Below are positions 42,238 through 52,716 of a stretch of 64,000 bases of DNA, one piece after another (the first letter of the stretch is position 1; each line of letters opens with the position of its first letter). The stretch spans positions 31,076,063-31,140,062 of the forward strand of contig NC_043745.1 of NCBI RefSeq assembly GCF_902148845.1. Reading direction: 5' to 3'. The DNA comes from Salarias fasciatus. Its lineage: Eukaryota; Chordata; Actinopteri; Blenniiformes; Blenniidae. Under the pieces are notes generated by a model. It saw nothing but the letters and a program-made list of their open reading frames with translations. It searched no databases and was not told where the DNA came from. Position numbers and translations under genes: made by a program.

Positions 42238-42648
42238 GCTGGAGAAGAACCAACACAATAGATCAGCCGGTTATTCACAACAGATACAAAACACCACGTT
42301 TACTGAGCTACAGACAACAGAAACACAACGGAGAGACTAAATTCTGTGCTTGGTAATCAGCGACCTAGGCTAGCTTTGAAGCTAAAGCACATGACACATC
42401 AGATCAGTCACCAAAATGAACGTCAACACCGCACAGTGATGTGAGATTATACATCAAATATGTATTCAACATTTAACAGAAATTGTAGAAAAGCATACTT
42501 AATAAATGAGAATGAAATCGGCTCGTTTGTGTGGTCATCTGCTTCCTTCCGTAGCTACATAATCGGATCCAAATTTGCCATAACTGTTTCCGCCCGGACG
42601 ACGTGGCAGACGGACCTCTGTGCACCAGGAAGAAAACTGTTTTCAAAC
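42238..42648. promoter_or_regulatory. Bidirectional promoter interval of vps33b and hddc3
   Basis: Only 411 bases separate the two divergent start codons. The interval must hold both 5' UTRs and both promoters. The hddc3 side (42560-42650) carries several CpGs. No TATA box is obvious for either gene, consistent with housekeeping promoters. Confidence 0.6.
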
Positions 42649-43168
42649 ATGACATCTGAGGCTATCGTTCTGTTAGAAACAGTCAATTTCGCCGCGGAAA
42701 AACACCGAAACCAGCGGCGAAAAGACCCAGAAGGAACACCGTATATCAACCATCCGATCGGTAGAGAACGAGTCGTTTCACCGTATAATGATACATTCAA
42801 ACGTTTGACATAAATCTGATAAATCGCAACTGATGTTTTTTTTTTTCTGTTAGCATCATGTGAGACAGAAAGCTAGACTTTTTTGAAAAAAATTAAATCA
42901 TTGTTGGACATATAAAAAGGGGTTTCACTCGTATTTCCATACTAGAACTTATGTTATTCTGAATTTGAAGGAAACGAATGTTACATGTGCTTGTTATTGT
43001 TGAGCACTTTGTAACTTTGTTTTGAAAAGTGCTATACAAATAAAGTTACCTGCAATATATTGTACAGCCTTATACACAATTATCACAAAATTATGATATC
43101 GATACTCAAAAAAATAATTGTATGTGATCATTAAGGAGCAGATAGTGGCCACATAGTGACCCCCCCCC

Positions 43169-43207
<39 letters not shown>

Positions 43208-44162
43208 AAACACACTGACAAAAAAATTTATAAAAGCTCTCCTAGTGATGTTAATGATTTGTTTAGAAGGTTAACATACTCGGGTCTTTTGATGACATCT
43301 CTCTCTCTCTCTCTCTCTCTCTCGTTCTTATTAAGGAGTAGCAAGAATCCTCAGTCATGAGGGAGGAATCACTGACATTGAGGTTTTGCAAGTATGTCAC
43401 CAGTTTTCATATACATTACTGTCATGTGCATGTGTTCTGGTGTCACTCAACCTGTTTGTTGTCTCTGTGTGCCTCTTTTCCTCTGCAGGCTGCTTTGCTC
43501 CATGACACAGTGGAGGACACGGACACCACTCATGCAGAGCTTGAAGCCAAATTTGGGCCAGTCGTTGCCCGCATAGTTCAGGAAGTAACAGACGACAAGA
43601 GTCTGCCAAAGCAAGAGAGGAAGCGCCTGCAGGTGGAACATGCGCCTCACTGCAGCCACCAAGCCAAGCTGGTCAAACTGGCTGATAAGCTTTACAACCT
43701 GAGAGACCTGAACCGCAGCACACCTGCTGGTCAGTACCATCACTGCCCTTCTAGCATAGCTGAGTCAATTGGGTGATGGTCTCCACACGTTATTCAAAAG
43801 AATATTTCATTGTATTGACTTGTTGACCATACTTTGTGGCAGTTGCCTTCTCCTACAGAAATGTTACAGCTTTCTTTATAATTTAGACATAGAATATTGC
43901 TCAAAATACATTTATGCATGTCCAAGTTAGCTACTAATTGTTACTTGATTTATCTTTGAGAACGTGACACTCCAGTTAAATGTGAAGCCACAATAGTTTT
44001 CAATGACCATCTGCTATGTGTGTTTTTTTAGGCTGGACAGCTGAGCGGGTGCAGGAGTATTTTGTCTGGGCCTCTCAGGTGGTCAAAGGCCTGAGAGGAA
44101 CGAACTCAGTTCTGGAGGAGAAACTGGAGGAGCTGTTCAAACAGAGAGGACTCCAACTCTGA
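42649..44162 (+). CDS. hddc3: HD-domain guanosine-3',5'-bis(diphosphate) 3'-pyrophosphohydrolase MESH1
   Basis: Four coding exons, 42649-42760, 43336-43391, 43489-43729 and 44032-44162, all GT/AG and in phase, give 179 aa, the same length as human MESH1. The metal site of the HD fold is complete: His35 in YINHP, His61-Asp62 in [10 protein letters not shown] and Asp122 in [15 protein letters not shown]1 is the metazoan relative of SpoT; it hydrolyses (p)ppGpp in vitro and acts as a cytosolic NADPH phosphatase, with links to starvation response and ferroptosis. The start is the ATG giving [19 protein letters not shown], matching the family. It shares a promoter interval with vps33b, and a dead Tc1-like element lies 63 bases past its stop. 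Intron 1 carries (CA)n and (CT)n tracts. Confidence 0.96.
43160..43202 (+). repeat. Poly-C followed by (CA)n microsatellite
   Basis: Eleven C then about 16 CA units in hddc3 intron 1. Confidence 0.9.
43298..43323 (+). repeat. (CT)n microsatellite
   Basis: About 13 CT units ending 12 bases before the 3' splice site of hddc3 intron 1. It probably serves as the polypyrimidine tract, so length variation could affect exon 2 splicing. Confidence 0.9.
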
Positions 44163-44225
44163 TCACATGGACACAAAACACTGAGGAGAAGAGACTTAAT
44201 ACATGACAAGTACACAACTTTTTCA

Positions 44226-44957
44226 TACACTACTCACAAAAAATTCACATTTTGACATGATGAGAGCAAGATAACACCTAACTATTGATCGACAGTACCT
44301 CGCCGTTGCACGACTTTCAACAGGATGTCCTCAGACGGAAGTAGCCACTGAGCTCAGTGAGATCAGCAAGTTGCAGCAGAGATAAACAGACAGCAAGAGA
44401 AATGGACGTCCTTGGGTCATCTACACTGATGTGGCCCATTATGAACAGTGCAGACCGTTAGAAACCAGTTACATCAGCGTGGTCTGCCAGCTAGAACACC
44501 AGCAAGGGTATGTTGAGCACGCCACCAGGCAGGCTTCATCATCCTTCATGCGCCATGGAGCATTTACACTACCAGTGGGCCTCAGTGCTGTTCCCTGATG
44601 AAAGTTGATTTATGTTGAGCCAAAATGCAACTGGTGATGTTACAGTGTGTGCAGATGTGTCTCTTCAGTTACAGAACTGCCTCACATTTTGTGAATGGTT
44701 CGATGACAAGAACATTCTGTCTGAATAACTTCATGAACCCAGCCATTGTGTATCTGCATAATCGACACAGGCCTAATTTCATCTTCATGGAAGACAATGC
44801 TCCAGCTCCTTGAGGTGGCCTCATTTGGGAACAGCTGTTGGAGACTGCAGTATCTCAGCTTGAATCATCATGATGTATCACCGGAGCATGAATGTTCTAC
44901 ATTTTTCATAAATTTCAAACAAATGCCAAATATCTATAACATTTTGTGACTAGTGTA
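44226..44957 (+). mobile_element. Degenerate Tc1-like transposon
   Basis: A 732 bp element with Tc1-type inverted tips TACACTACTCACAAAA and, at the right, TTTTGTGACTAGTGTA. Inside, pieces of a DDE transposase can be read: a FSDE-like start (CTGTTCCCTGATGAAAG), then HRPNFIFMEDNAPAP corresponding to the catalytic DNAPAH motif, then GGLIWEQLLE. Stops and frame shifts interrupt it and much of the transposase is missing, so it is dead. It belongs to a different Tc1 subfamily from the DNA-binding domain at 46713-47045. Confidence 0.8.
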
Positions 44958-45479
44958 TGTCCATTTTTAAAATAAATCACATTTAAAATATCTAAACATT
45001 TGCCATTATTTATATACAATAGCCATGTGTCCTGGAAAATCTGTGATATGATGTGCACAGAAACAAATGCTACAAAGGCAATGTGTTAAATGTTGAATCG
45101 AAGAGGCTTAATTAGAAATAAGTATTTACTTAAGCTGAAAACAGATACCAGCAACAAAATTTTGATAGAGGGATAAGGATCAGCTCCAGCTTCCTGCTGT
45201 CAAAATGTAGCAGTGTGAGACGGCAGATAATGCAATATGATTTTTTACCTAATCATAACTTAAATATCAACTACATTAACAGGTACGACTGTTAACTTGG
45301 TTAACAAGGTTTATTGTGTTTGACTTTGAGAAAACTTTTTTTTTGCTAAAACTTTTAGTGGGACTCCCTACTTCCGGTCCGTCACTGTAATGAGTTAACT
45401 TCCGTTTCAAAGGAGCAGCAACGTGCCAGTTTAGTTTAGCTGAAAAGTTTATTTTGTAAAATTCAGATTCATGTTGTTG
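44958..45479. other. Spacer before the mfap1 duplicate
   Basis: AT-rich, with an AATAAA near 44971 that could serve hddc3. CpGs and a TTCCGG near 45372 hint at a promoter for the following unit. No coding exon. Confidence 0.45.
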
Positions 45480-45489
45480 ATCGGGTAGT

Positions 45490-46460
45490 CGTGTCTTGCC
45501 GTGATGTTTCCACCGGTTCAATCCACGGCCGGAGCCGTGTCGGTCTGAGATGGGACGGGTGAGCTGTTAGCAGGTTGCTAACGCTGTGCTAACTCAAGTT
45601 TTATTTTTATTTACCAGTTCGTATCATGTTACTTAAAATACACTGGAATATATATGGCTCAAAGAGAGCGAGTTGGAAATTAAATGAGTAATAAACCCGA
45701 GCGGAAACATTAACATTGTGTTCGAGGGTGAACTGTGAGAACTGTGCCACCCAAGTAAAGAGCAAAGAAATGGAGCTGGAGGAGTTCAGTCCTTTGGAGC
45801 CTCGACTGAAATATCCTCTCAACCTGAACTGTGTCTCCGAGGACCTGGATGAAAGGTATCACAGCTTGTACAAGTTTGATGTGTCTCAGCGTTATGGTTA
45901 CTACTGGATCGATCACTGTTTATGTGTTCCTTTTTAGACCAAGGCAGACTGCAGAGCCAGAAGTCATGGCTGGAAGGAGCGAGGACTCTGAAGAAGGCAC
46001 CTGGGACCCTGAGTGCAAGGGGGGCAGTGAGAATGAAGAGCAGGTGGATGATGGGAAATTTGAAAGGAGACTCTCAAAGATCAGTCAACAAGTTTTGGAA
46101 AGGAAAAATAAGATTGAGGTTATGGAGGTGGAAGAGGAGGGGAAGCCGGGAGACGAGTCCGAGCCAGGATCTGAAGGATACACGGACAGTGAAAATGAAG
46201 CTGAGCTGCGATTCAAACCTGCTTTCATCCCCAAATATGAAGTCAAACAACCTCAAACACTGTTAAAATCAGATACTAATGGTTCTGACAGTTTGGGTAG
46301 CCTTTTACCCCCTATTAAGTTGTTGCTCAGACAGATTTCAAAGCCTGAAGGTGTAGCTATAAACATGCACAGCTCTGATGATGGTATGCGCCGCTCTGAC
46401 TGTGAGGAGAGCAGTGTGGATGAAGAGTCCGAGGAGACAGTGGCTAATGAGGTGGCTGTA
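45490..46460 (+). pseudogene. Partial tandem duplicate of mfap1 (exon 1 to exon 3 region)
   Basis: This stretch aligns to the mfap1 locus at 49485-51170, including its introns, so it arose by DNA duplication and not by retrocopying. Shared landmarks: exon 1 (TCCACGG, GGAGCCGTG), the start of intron 1 with its GTTAGCA/GCTAAC motifs, exon 2 ending GAAAG|GT, and exon 3 starting after an AG with the AGCCAGAAGTC block. Changes: the exon 1 copy has an in-frame TGA where mfap1 has CGT, part of exon 2 is deleted, and the exon 3 donor GT has become AT (46235-46236). Exons 4-7 of mfap1 are absent. As an MFAP1 gene it is broken; it may have been re-used as the front half of the fusion described in the next entry. 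Confidence 0.75.
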
Positions 46461-47048
46461 ATCCTACAATTTTTGTCATTGTACTTCAACTTTTTTTTTT
46501 TTCCCCAGTCACACTAAGAACATTTTTGTTGTGGTCTTATGTAGGAAATCGAGGAGAAAGGCGCAACGAAATGTCCGCAAGCCACGGAGAGAGAGCCGGA
46601 GGCCGTAAAGGTGAACTTGGTGCCTGGACCTGTCAACTTGGTTGAGCAGATCAGCAACCTCACGCAGTGTGCTGAACGTTTTCCAGAGAGGCAGAGTCTT
46701 TCTGAAGAGAGGATGGGTAAAGGTTCACCACTCTGTGAAAAACTGCGAGAGAAAATAGTGGAACAATTCAAGAATAACGTCCCTCAGCGGAAAATTGCAA
46801 AAAACTTAGGGATTGCGTTGTCGACGGTGCATAATATCATTAAAAGATTCCGAGAATCGGGACAAATTACTGTACGCAAAGGACAAGGCCGAAAACCAAT
46901 ATTGACTGGCTGTGATATTCAGGCCCTCCGGCAGCACTGCATGGAAAACAAACTGGATTCTGTTGTGGAAATCACTGCCTGGGCTCAGAAGCACTTTGGA
47001 AAAACACTGTCTGTGAACACAGTTCGCCGCTGCATTCATAAATGCTAG
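45770..47048 (+). CDS. Candidate host-transposase fusion: MFAP1-like acidic region plus Tc1 DNA-binding domain
   Basis: Proposed coding exons 45770-45855, 45938-46457 and 46545-47048 join in phase to 369 aa. Residues 1-128 match MFAP1 (AEPEVMAGRSEDSEEGTW, VLERKNKIEVMEVEEEGK, YTDSENEAELRFKP). Residues 129-202 come from read-through past the lost mfap1 donor and include an acidic segment similar to MFAP1 itself. Residues 259-369 (from the ATG at 46713) are an uninterrupted Tc1-type DNA-binding domain: a first helix-turn-helix (REKIVEQFKN through TVHNIIKRF), a GRKP linker and a second unit (WAQKHFGKTLSVNTVRRC). The frame stops at IHKC, just before the catalytic part. The proposed donor is GCT|GTAATC, and a stronger-looking acceptor at 46508 would instead give a truncated protein. 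The start codon is uncertain. If expressed, it would be a nuclear DNA-binding protein lacking transposase activity; this is inference. The alternative is a pseudogene with a transposon remnant. Confidence 0.5.
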
Positions 47049-47420
47049 CTTAAAAATTGAAGAAACCAATGTTAACATGAAGAAATGCAGCTGTTTTCCT
47101 GGCGCATGACTCGCCCTACTAAAGTCATGGAAAAGTGTGCTATTCTAGTTTGTGATTTAGAACACACTTTTAAAGGGATCATCTGTGATGGTATGGAGCT
47201 ACATTAGGTGTACATGCAATGAGTAATTTGGACATATTCAAATTTCTTTCATGTTGATTAATTTTTACAGGTTTTGAACCTGCGTATGCCTTCATGCAGG
47301 TTACACCTTTTGCAGGAAAAACTTGGCCTATTCCACTGAAAACAAGTCAAACCACATAGAGTATAAAGGCCATGTTTCAACGAGGGCAAGATGCAGTCAT
47401 TCTTCTGCCACTTCAATAAA
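46713..47420 (+). mobile_element. Tc1-like transposase: intact DNA-binding part, decayed catalytic part
   Basis: From 46713 to 47045 the transposase N-terminal domain is fully open. After the stop, remnants of the same transposase continue in shifting frames: an ETNVNMKK stretch near 47060 (family KPYVNM), GSSVMVWSYI at about 47176-47205 (family SVMVWGCIS) and an MFQRGQD stretch near 47373 (family LFQGR). Several stops and shifts break this part. I did not find the terminal inverted repeats on either side, so the element can no longer move. Confidence 0.7.
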
Positions 47421-47609
47421 TGGCATGAGAAATATTAGTTGGTTAAACCAACCAGTGCTTATTTAACAACTCCTTAGCAATGTGCCACCAAATTCAACCT
47501 ACACTTTTGGATTTTAACCTGCTGCTGCTTGTACTACTCACATTGAGACCCATTTTATGTTATTTGAACAATCATTGTAGCCCAGTCTAGGGTTTTTTTT
47601 AACACTAAC

Positions 47610-47615
47610 AATAAA
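47610..47615 (+). terminator. Candidate polyadenylation signal downstream of the fusion frame
   Basis: AATAAA about 560 bases past the stop at 47048, with a T/GT-rich stretch after it (47636-47660). It would give the candidate gene a plausible 3' UTR. Confidence 0.4.
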
Positions 47616-49484
47616 GACATGCCTTTTCCTTGTACACAGTATCTTATTGTTGCATCTATTATTCCAGATTTCATTTGTTACTGTTCTGATTTCTTTTCAC
47701 CGTATCCATTGTTATCTATCATTGTGCCACTGTTGCCACACTGGAATTTCCTGACTGGTATAAAAAAAATGTTTCTTGTATTTGTCAGATTGCTTTGATT
47801 GAAGGTTGTTCACTTTATAAAAACATTAACTTCCAGGAACTAATTCCAACAGCAGAGCATTTTTTGGGGGGCATGTCTGAAGCACTATATATTCTTCACT
47901 TATTTTTTGTTTTATAAAATGCTGAAGTGGGGCTGCTACGCTCATGAGATGTGCTCCACAAATACAGATTGACACAATTGGCTGAGGCAAATTCAGATTA
48001 AATTATGGATTTTGGCAAGGTACATCTTGTGATCCATTGACAGAGAGGTCGGTAAAGATGGTGTGCTTGGAAAATAAAAACATGGTAGAAAAAGTACATT
48101 ATTTTGAAAATTCGATCACAGGAACCAGGACTTCCAGTATTTTTGTTTGAAAATTAAAAAGCCAGACCCTATGTGACAAAAGACTACATCTAACAAACAT
48201 GACAGACGTGTGTTAATTGGTTTGAAAGGTTTTCTTGTTGACACTCCCTCTTTATTTGCACCCTACTCACTTGTTTTCAAAAAGTGTAACGTGTTTGCTG
48301 AAGTGGAAGGATGAGCTGGAGCAGTTAATGACACTTCCACAGAAGTTAAGAACAAGAGTAACCATTTGGATTGTGAGTACTTTGGTGAGAAAACTGGGTT
48401 TGGTAAAATCGAATGCGAGTGTTTTTGTTTTTAAATTTTCTTCATTTGTCAATGTCAGGATTAAAGAAAAACTGCAGCTGGACTCTGCTGGTTTTCCTGC
48501 AAAACGGAGGGCACGCGCCATCTGGTGGTGAAACTTTGGTATTACAGCCACACAACAGCCATTGATTAGTGTGAGGAGCGCTGCTGACTTGGAGGAATAT
48601 TAGTGACAATAGAGGAAAAGTTGAAATGAGCTTTGAGGACGGGTAGGGTTCATCAAGCAAGCCTTGATGTGTTTTACACAGTCATCTCCATCGTACAGAG
48701 GAAGCTTGAATGGAGGATGTTTTCCTGCTTAAAGAACACAGCGAGGAGACAGTTTGGCATCAATAATCATCATTCGAAGTTGTCATTGGCTGGTCTGCCT
48801 TTACTAAGATAAGGCTACGATAAGAGAAGTTCTCGAGGGGGAAGTTTTCAGACACGCGTGTGCGTGTTGTGTTGCAAAGTACCTATCATGTATCACATAT
48901 TCACATATCAGAATATTCTATTGCTGTTTAGCACACTATGTAATATGTTAAAACACGTTGTCTTGTTTTATGTGCATGTTATCTTGTTTCATATGTAAAC
49001 ACATGTTGTGTTTTAACTATGTTAAAACACACTAAACCGTGTGTCCTGCATTATACCTACACGTATGACGTTTTCAGGAAATTATTTTTCAGTTTTTCAC
49101 GAGTTATGATTGAGTAAATGCTACGATGAACTGAGTAGAGCAGGCCATACATATATATCGAGTAGACGACCTCTCAAGATGGCGGCGGTCAATGCGGTGA
49201 CTACTCGTACACGTAGACTTAATAAGATTTATCATCTTAATAATAATTTAATTTATTGTCTTAATCTTAATCCTATTTTTTATCTTTATTATGTCTGTGG
49301 TTATTCATAACTGTGCATACTGCGCCTGTGTAGGAGTAGAATGACCAGGAGATGGCGGTAATGCGGATGCAAGCTGCCTGTAAACACCACAGAAGAAGAA
49401 GAGGGGGAACTCGAGTGCTACTCGTTTTGCTCAACAGAAGAAAGGCTCTTTTCCAAATTTTTACGTAGCTCTCCATCGTCGACC
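47616..49484. other. Spacer between the mfap1 duplicate and mfap1
   Basis: AT-rich sequence with no recognisable exon. TGTGTTTTA/TAAAACAC palindromic words recur between 48950 and 49040. The last 150 bases are the mfap1 promoter and 5' UTR side. Confidence 0.5.
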
Positions 49485-49492
49485 GGGCAGTC

Positions 49493-52400
49493 ATGTCGAG
49501 TCGTGAAGCTCTCAACATGAAGCTCCCGCCGATCCAGTCCACGGCTGGAGCCGTGCCGGTTCGTAATGAGAAAGGTGAGATAAACTTCGGAGCGTTAGCA
49601 TGCAGCTAACGTCGTGCTAGCGTTAGCCGTTGAGCTATGATGAGATAAATGTTTGCAGCCTGAAGTATCCACTGGACGTGGAGTTAACAGAAACAACTGG
49701 GTGGTTTAATTGAGTCACAGGGGAGACAAACATGGCATTTAAGAATCGGCATATTGGCATATCATTCCAATGTGTCTTTAAAACTGTTGTCGGTCATCGT
49801 TCAACCTCGATAAAATCAACCAAAGTGCATTTAAGCTATTCAAACGTGAAACCACAAGGAAGCATCCCAAATAACTCTCACATTTTAACAATTCCATAAA
49901 TACCCAAAATTTGATGTTAGCGAACACTAATGCGAACGTTACTGTATGACTGCCGTTTCTAAAGCACACTGTCTCCAAGCAGTTGAACAAAGTTGAAATC
50001 AGGAGTGGTTTTGTTTTTTTAAAGTAATGGCTCCTGGTAGCTTTAGCAGGAATTCTCTACATTATTACCAACAGTAGCTCTGTATAACATTGGATAAGCT
50101 TTATCATGAGATAATGACACCGTTTTTCGAGTAAAACAAGACTTTTGCAACATATTCAGACCAGGAAGGCAGGTGTGTGTGTTTGCTCTGGGCTTTCTTG
50201 AATGGATGAACGATTAACTATCCGAATAATGCCGAAAATTGAAGATAAACGATTGGATGAAAGAATCTGCTGATTTTCATTTTACTACTATATATAAAAG
50301 TAAGGTCCATCTGCTGAGTCCTAATGCTAGAACAGATAAATGTGAGCTATTTCCTATGGAGTATTAATCGTTTACTAAAAGAGTACGTCACACTTTTTAA
50401 GACGTCTCATTTATGTAGGACACTAATTAAAGACGTTTCTGTGGTTCCTTTTCAATATGTCTTATTGAGTCATCTGAAGTACATCTGCTCCACTGTCATT
50501 GCCTCTTCATGTCTCAGGTGAACTGTCCATGGAGAAGGTGAAGGTGAAGCGGTATGTGTCTGGTAAGCGTCCAGACTATGCTCCAATGGAGTCCTCTGAT
50601 GAGGAAGAAGAGGACTTCCAGTTTGTGAAGAAGGGAAAGGAAATGGAGCAGGAAGTGGAGCTGGAGGAAGAGGACGTTTCAGACCCACGTCTGAAACGTC
50701 TGCTCAACCGTGCCTCTGAAGACGTGGAAGAAAGGTGCTGCACAGCTCACAGAAGTTTGATCTGACTGCCAGACGGCGGCTGTTGCTAAAATTCTGCTTT
50801 GACCGCACCACTCACTCGTTTCTTTGTCTTCAGACTTGCCAGACACAGGCAGATCGCTGAGCCAGAAGTCGTGGCTGAAAGCAGCGAGGACTCGGATGAG
50901 GGAACCTGGCACCCAGAGCGCGAGGAGAGCAGTGAGGACGAAGAGGAGGAGGAGGAAGAGGTGGATGATGAGGAAATTGAGAGAAGGCGTGCGATGATGC
51001 GACAGCGAGCCTTGGAAAGAAAGAACGAGGAGATGGAGGTCATGGAGGTGGAGGACGAGGGGAAGTCAGGGGAGGAGTCAGAGTCCGAGTCTGAATACGA
51101 GGAATACACGGACAGTGAGGATGAAGCTGAGCCACGACTGAAACCCGTCTTTATCCGCAAGTATGAAGGGCTCTTCTGTAGCTGTTTACACTCAACCAGT
51201 TCATTTACTGAATTTGAATGTTTTAACAGCACACTTTTAAATATCAATCTAATTACACAAATTTTTAGTCTGGTGTTTATGCAGCGTTTTATAATTTGAA
51301 GCTTGTATTCTTTTAACTTCTTGTCTCAGATGATTATTTGCACGTTTCCTTTCATCTTGTTAATCAATTTAGCAATTTTTCAGACTTTTTCCAAAATATA
51401 TTTGATAGGTTAAATAAAATTCTTTTGCCTTTTTTAAAATTTCCATGGCTTTATTTTATATTTGATATAAACTACACACAGGCACATAAAATGAATAAAT
51501 TCTAATCAAAACATGATTCTGTATTGGCGTGTTGAGCGTTCTCTCTTCTGTTTGTGCCACAGAAAGGACAGAGTCACGGTGGCAGAGCGGGAGGCAGAAG
51601 AACAGAGGCAGCGAGAGCTGGAGGCAGAAGTCAAGAGGCAGGCTGAGGAGCGACGACGCTACACGCTCAAGATTGTGGAGGAGGAGGCCAAGAAGGAGTT
51701 TGAGGAGAACCGTCGCACACTGGCTGCCCTGGACGCCCTCGACACTGATGGAGAGAACGAGGAAGAAGAGTACGAAGCCTGGAAAGTCAGAGAGCTGAAG
51801 CGCATCAAGAGGGACAGAGAGGCCCGCGAAGTGTGAGTATACACAGATACGACCCCCTAAACAACTTAACAAATGCATTTGCGTGTTTTCTTTTCTGAGG
51901 GTGGTCAATGTGGCATCTTCGTTCTCAGGTTGGAGAAGGAGAAGTCCGAAATTGACAGATTCCGTAACTTAACGGAGGAGGAGCGTCGGGCGGAGCTCCG
52001 CAACAGTGGCAAGGTCGTCACCAACAAAGCCAGCAAAGGCAAATACAAGTTCCTGCAGAAATACTACCACAGAGGAGCGTTCTTCATGGTGAGTGGAAGA
52101 TGGAAAGAATGCATTACAAAGGGCATAGTGGACAACTCTGCTGAAGCTGTTTTAACAAAGATGACGTACACAGATTTGTGCTTGGCGTGTTTTCGCATGT
52201 TGAATTTTGAATAATCTGACTTGTATTACAGGATGAGGAGGAGGACGTGTACAAGAGGGATTTCAGTGCCCCAACTCTGGAGGATCACTTCAACAAGACC
52301 ATCTTGCCAAAAGTTATGCAGGTCAGCGCCGTTTACTCAGTCCGTCAGCAGAGCATGAAGGGTCTCGTGAGCTTGTTTATGTGGAAACTATAAATTTATG

Positions 52401-52716
52401 AGAAAATCTTTTGTGTCTGATAAATTCTTAATGTTTATGGGACAAAAAAAAAAGTTTAAATATTCACAGCAAAGCGTATGTGGTGAGATTCATCAAGATT
52501 TCTGAATCTATTGCGTGGGTTTATTTTCCCTTAAAGGTTAAGAACTTTGGCCGCTCAGGGCGCACGAAATATACCCACCTGGTGGACCAGGACACCACGT
52601 CCTTCGACTCCGCCTGGGCCCAGGAGACCGCTCAGAACAGCAAATTCTTCAAACAGAAGGCAGCAGGCGTGAGGGACATTTTCGACCGGCCCACCGTGAA
52701 GAAGAGGAAGATGTAA
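49493..52716 (+). CDS. mfap1: Microfibril-associated protein 1 (spliceosome B-complex protein)
   Basis: Seven coding exons, 49493-49574, 50518-50734, 50834-51160, 51563-51832, 51929-52088, 52232-52321 and 52537-52716, join in phase with GT/AG sites to give 441 aa (human 439). Near-invariant family blocks are all present: [38 protein letters not shown], acidic [68 protein letters not shown], and the C-terminal [20 protein letters not shown] and [15 protein letters not shown]. Despite its name, MFAP1 is a nuclear pre-mRNA splicing factor that joins the B complex and contacts PRPF38A. It converges on hypk; the two poly(A) signals are about 50 bases apart. This is the intact parent of the partial copy at 45.5 kb. 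Confidence 0.97.

Noticed and set aside
44625-44813. A 62-codon frame containing FIFMEDNAPAP
   Set aside because: It is a fragment of a broken Tc1-like transposase, with no start or splice context of its own.
45490-46460. Interpretation as a processed retrocopy of mfap1
   Set aside because: Intron 1 and intron 2 positions, including similar intron sequence after exon 1, are retained, so it is a DNA-level duplication.
50786-51247. A 153-codon minus-strand Ser-rich frame
   Set aside because: It is the antisense of the Glu/Asp-rich mfap1 exon 3 (GAG/GAA repeats read as CTC/TTC).
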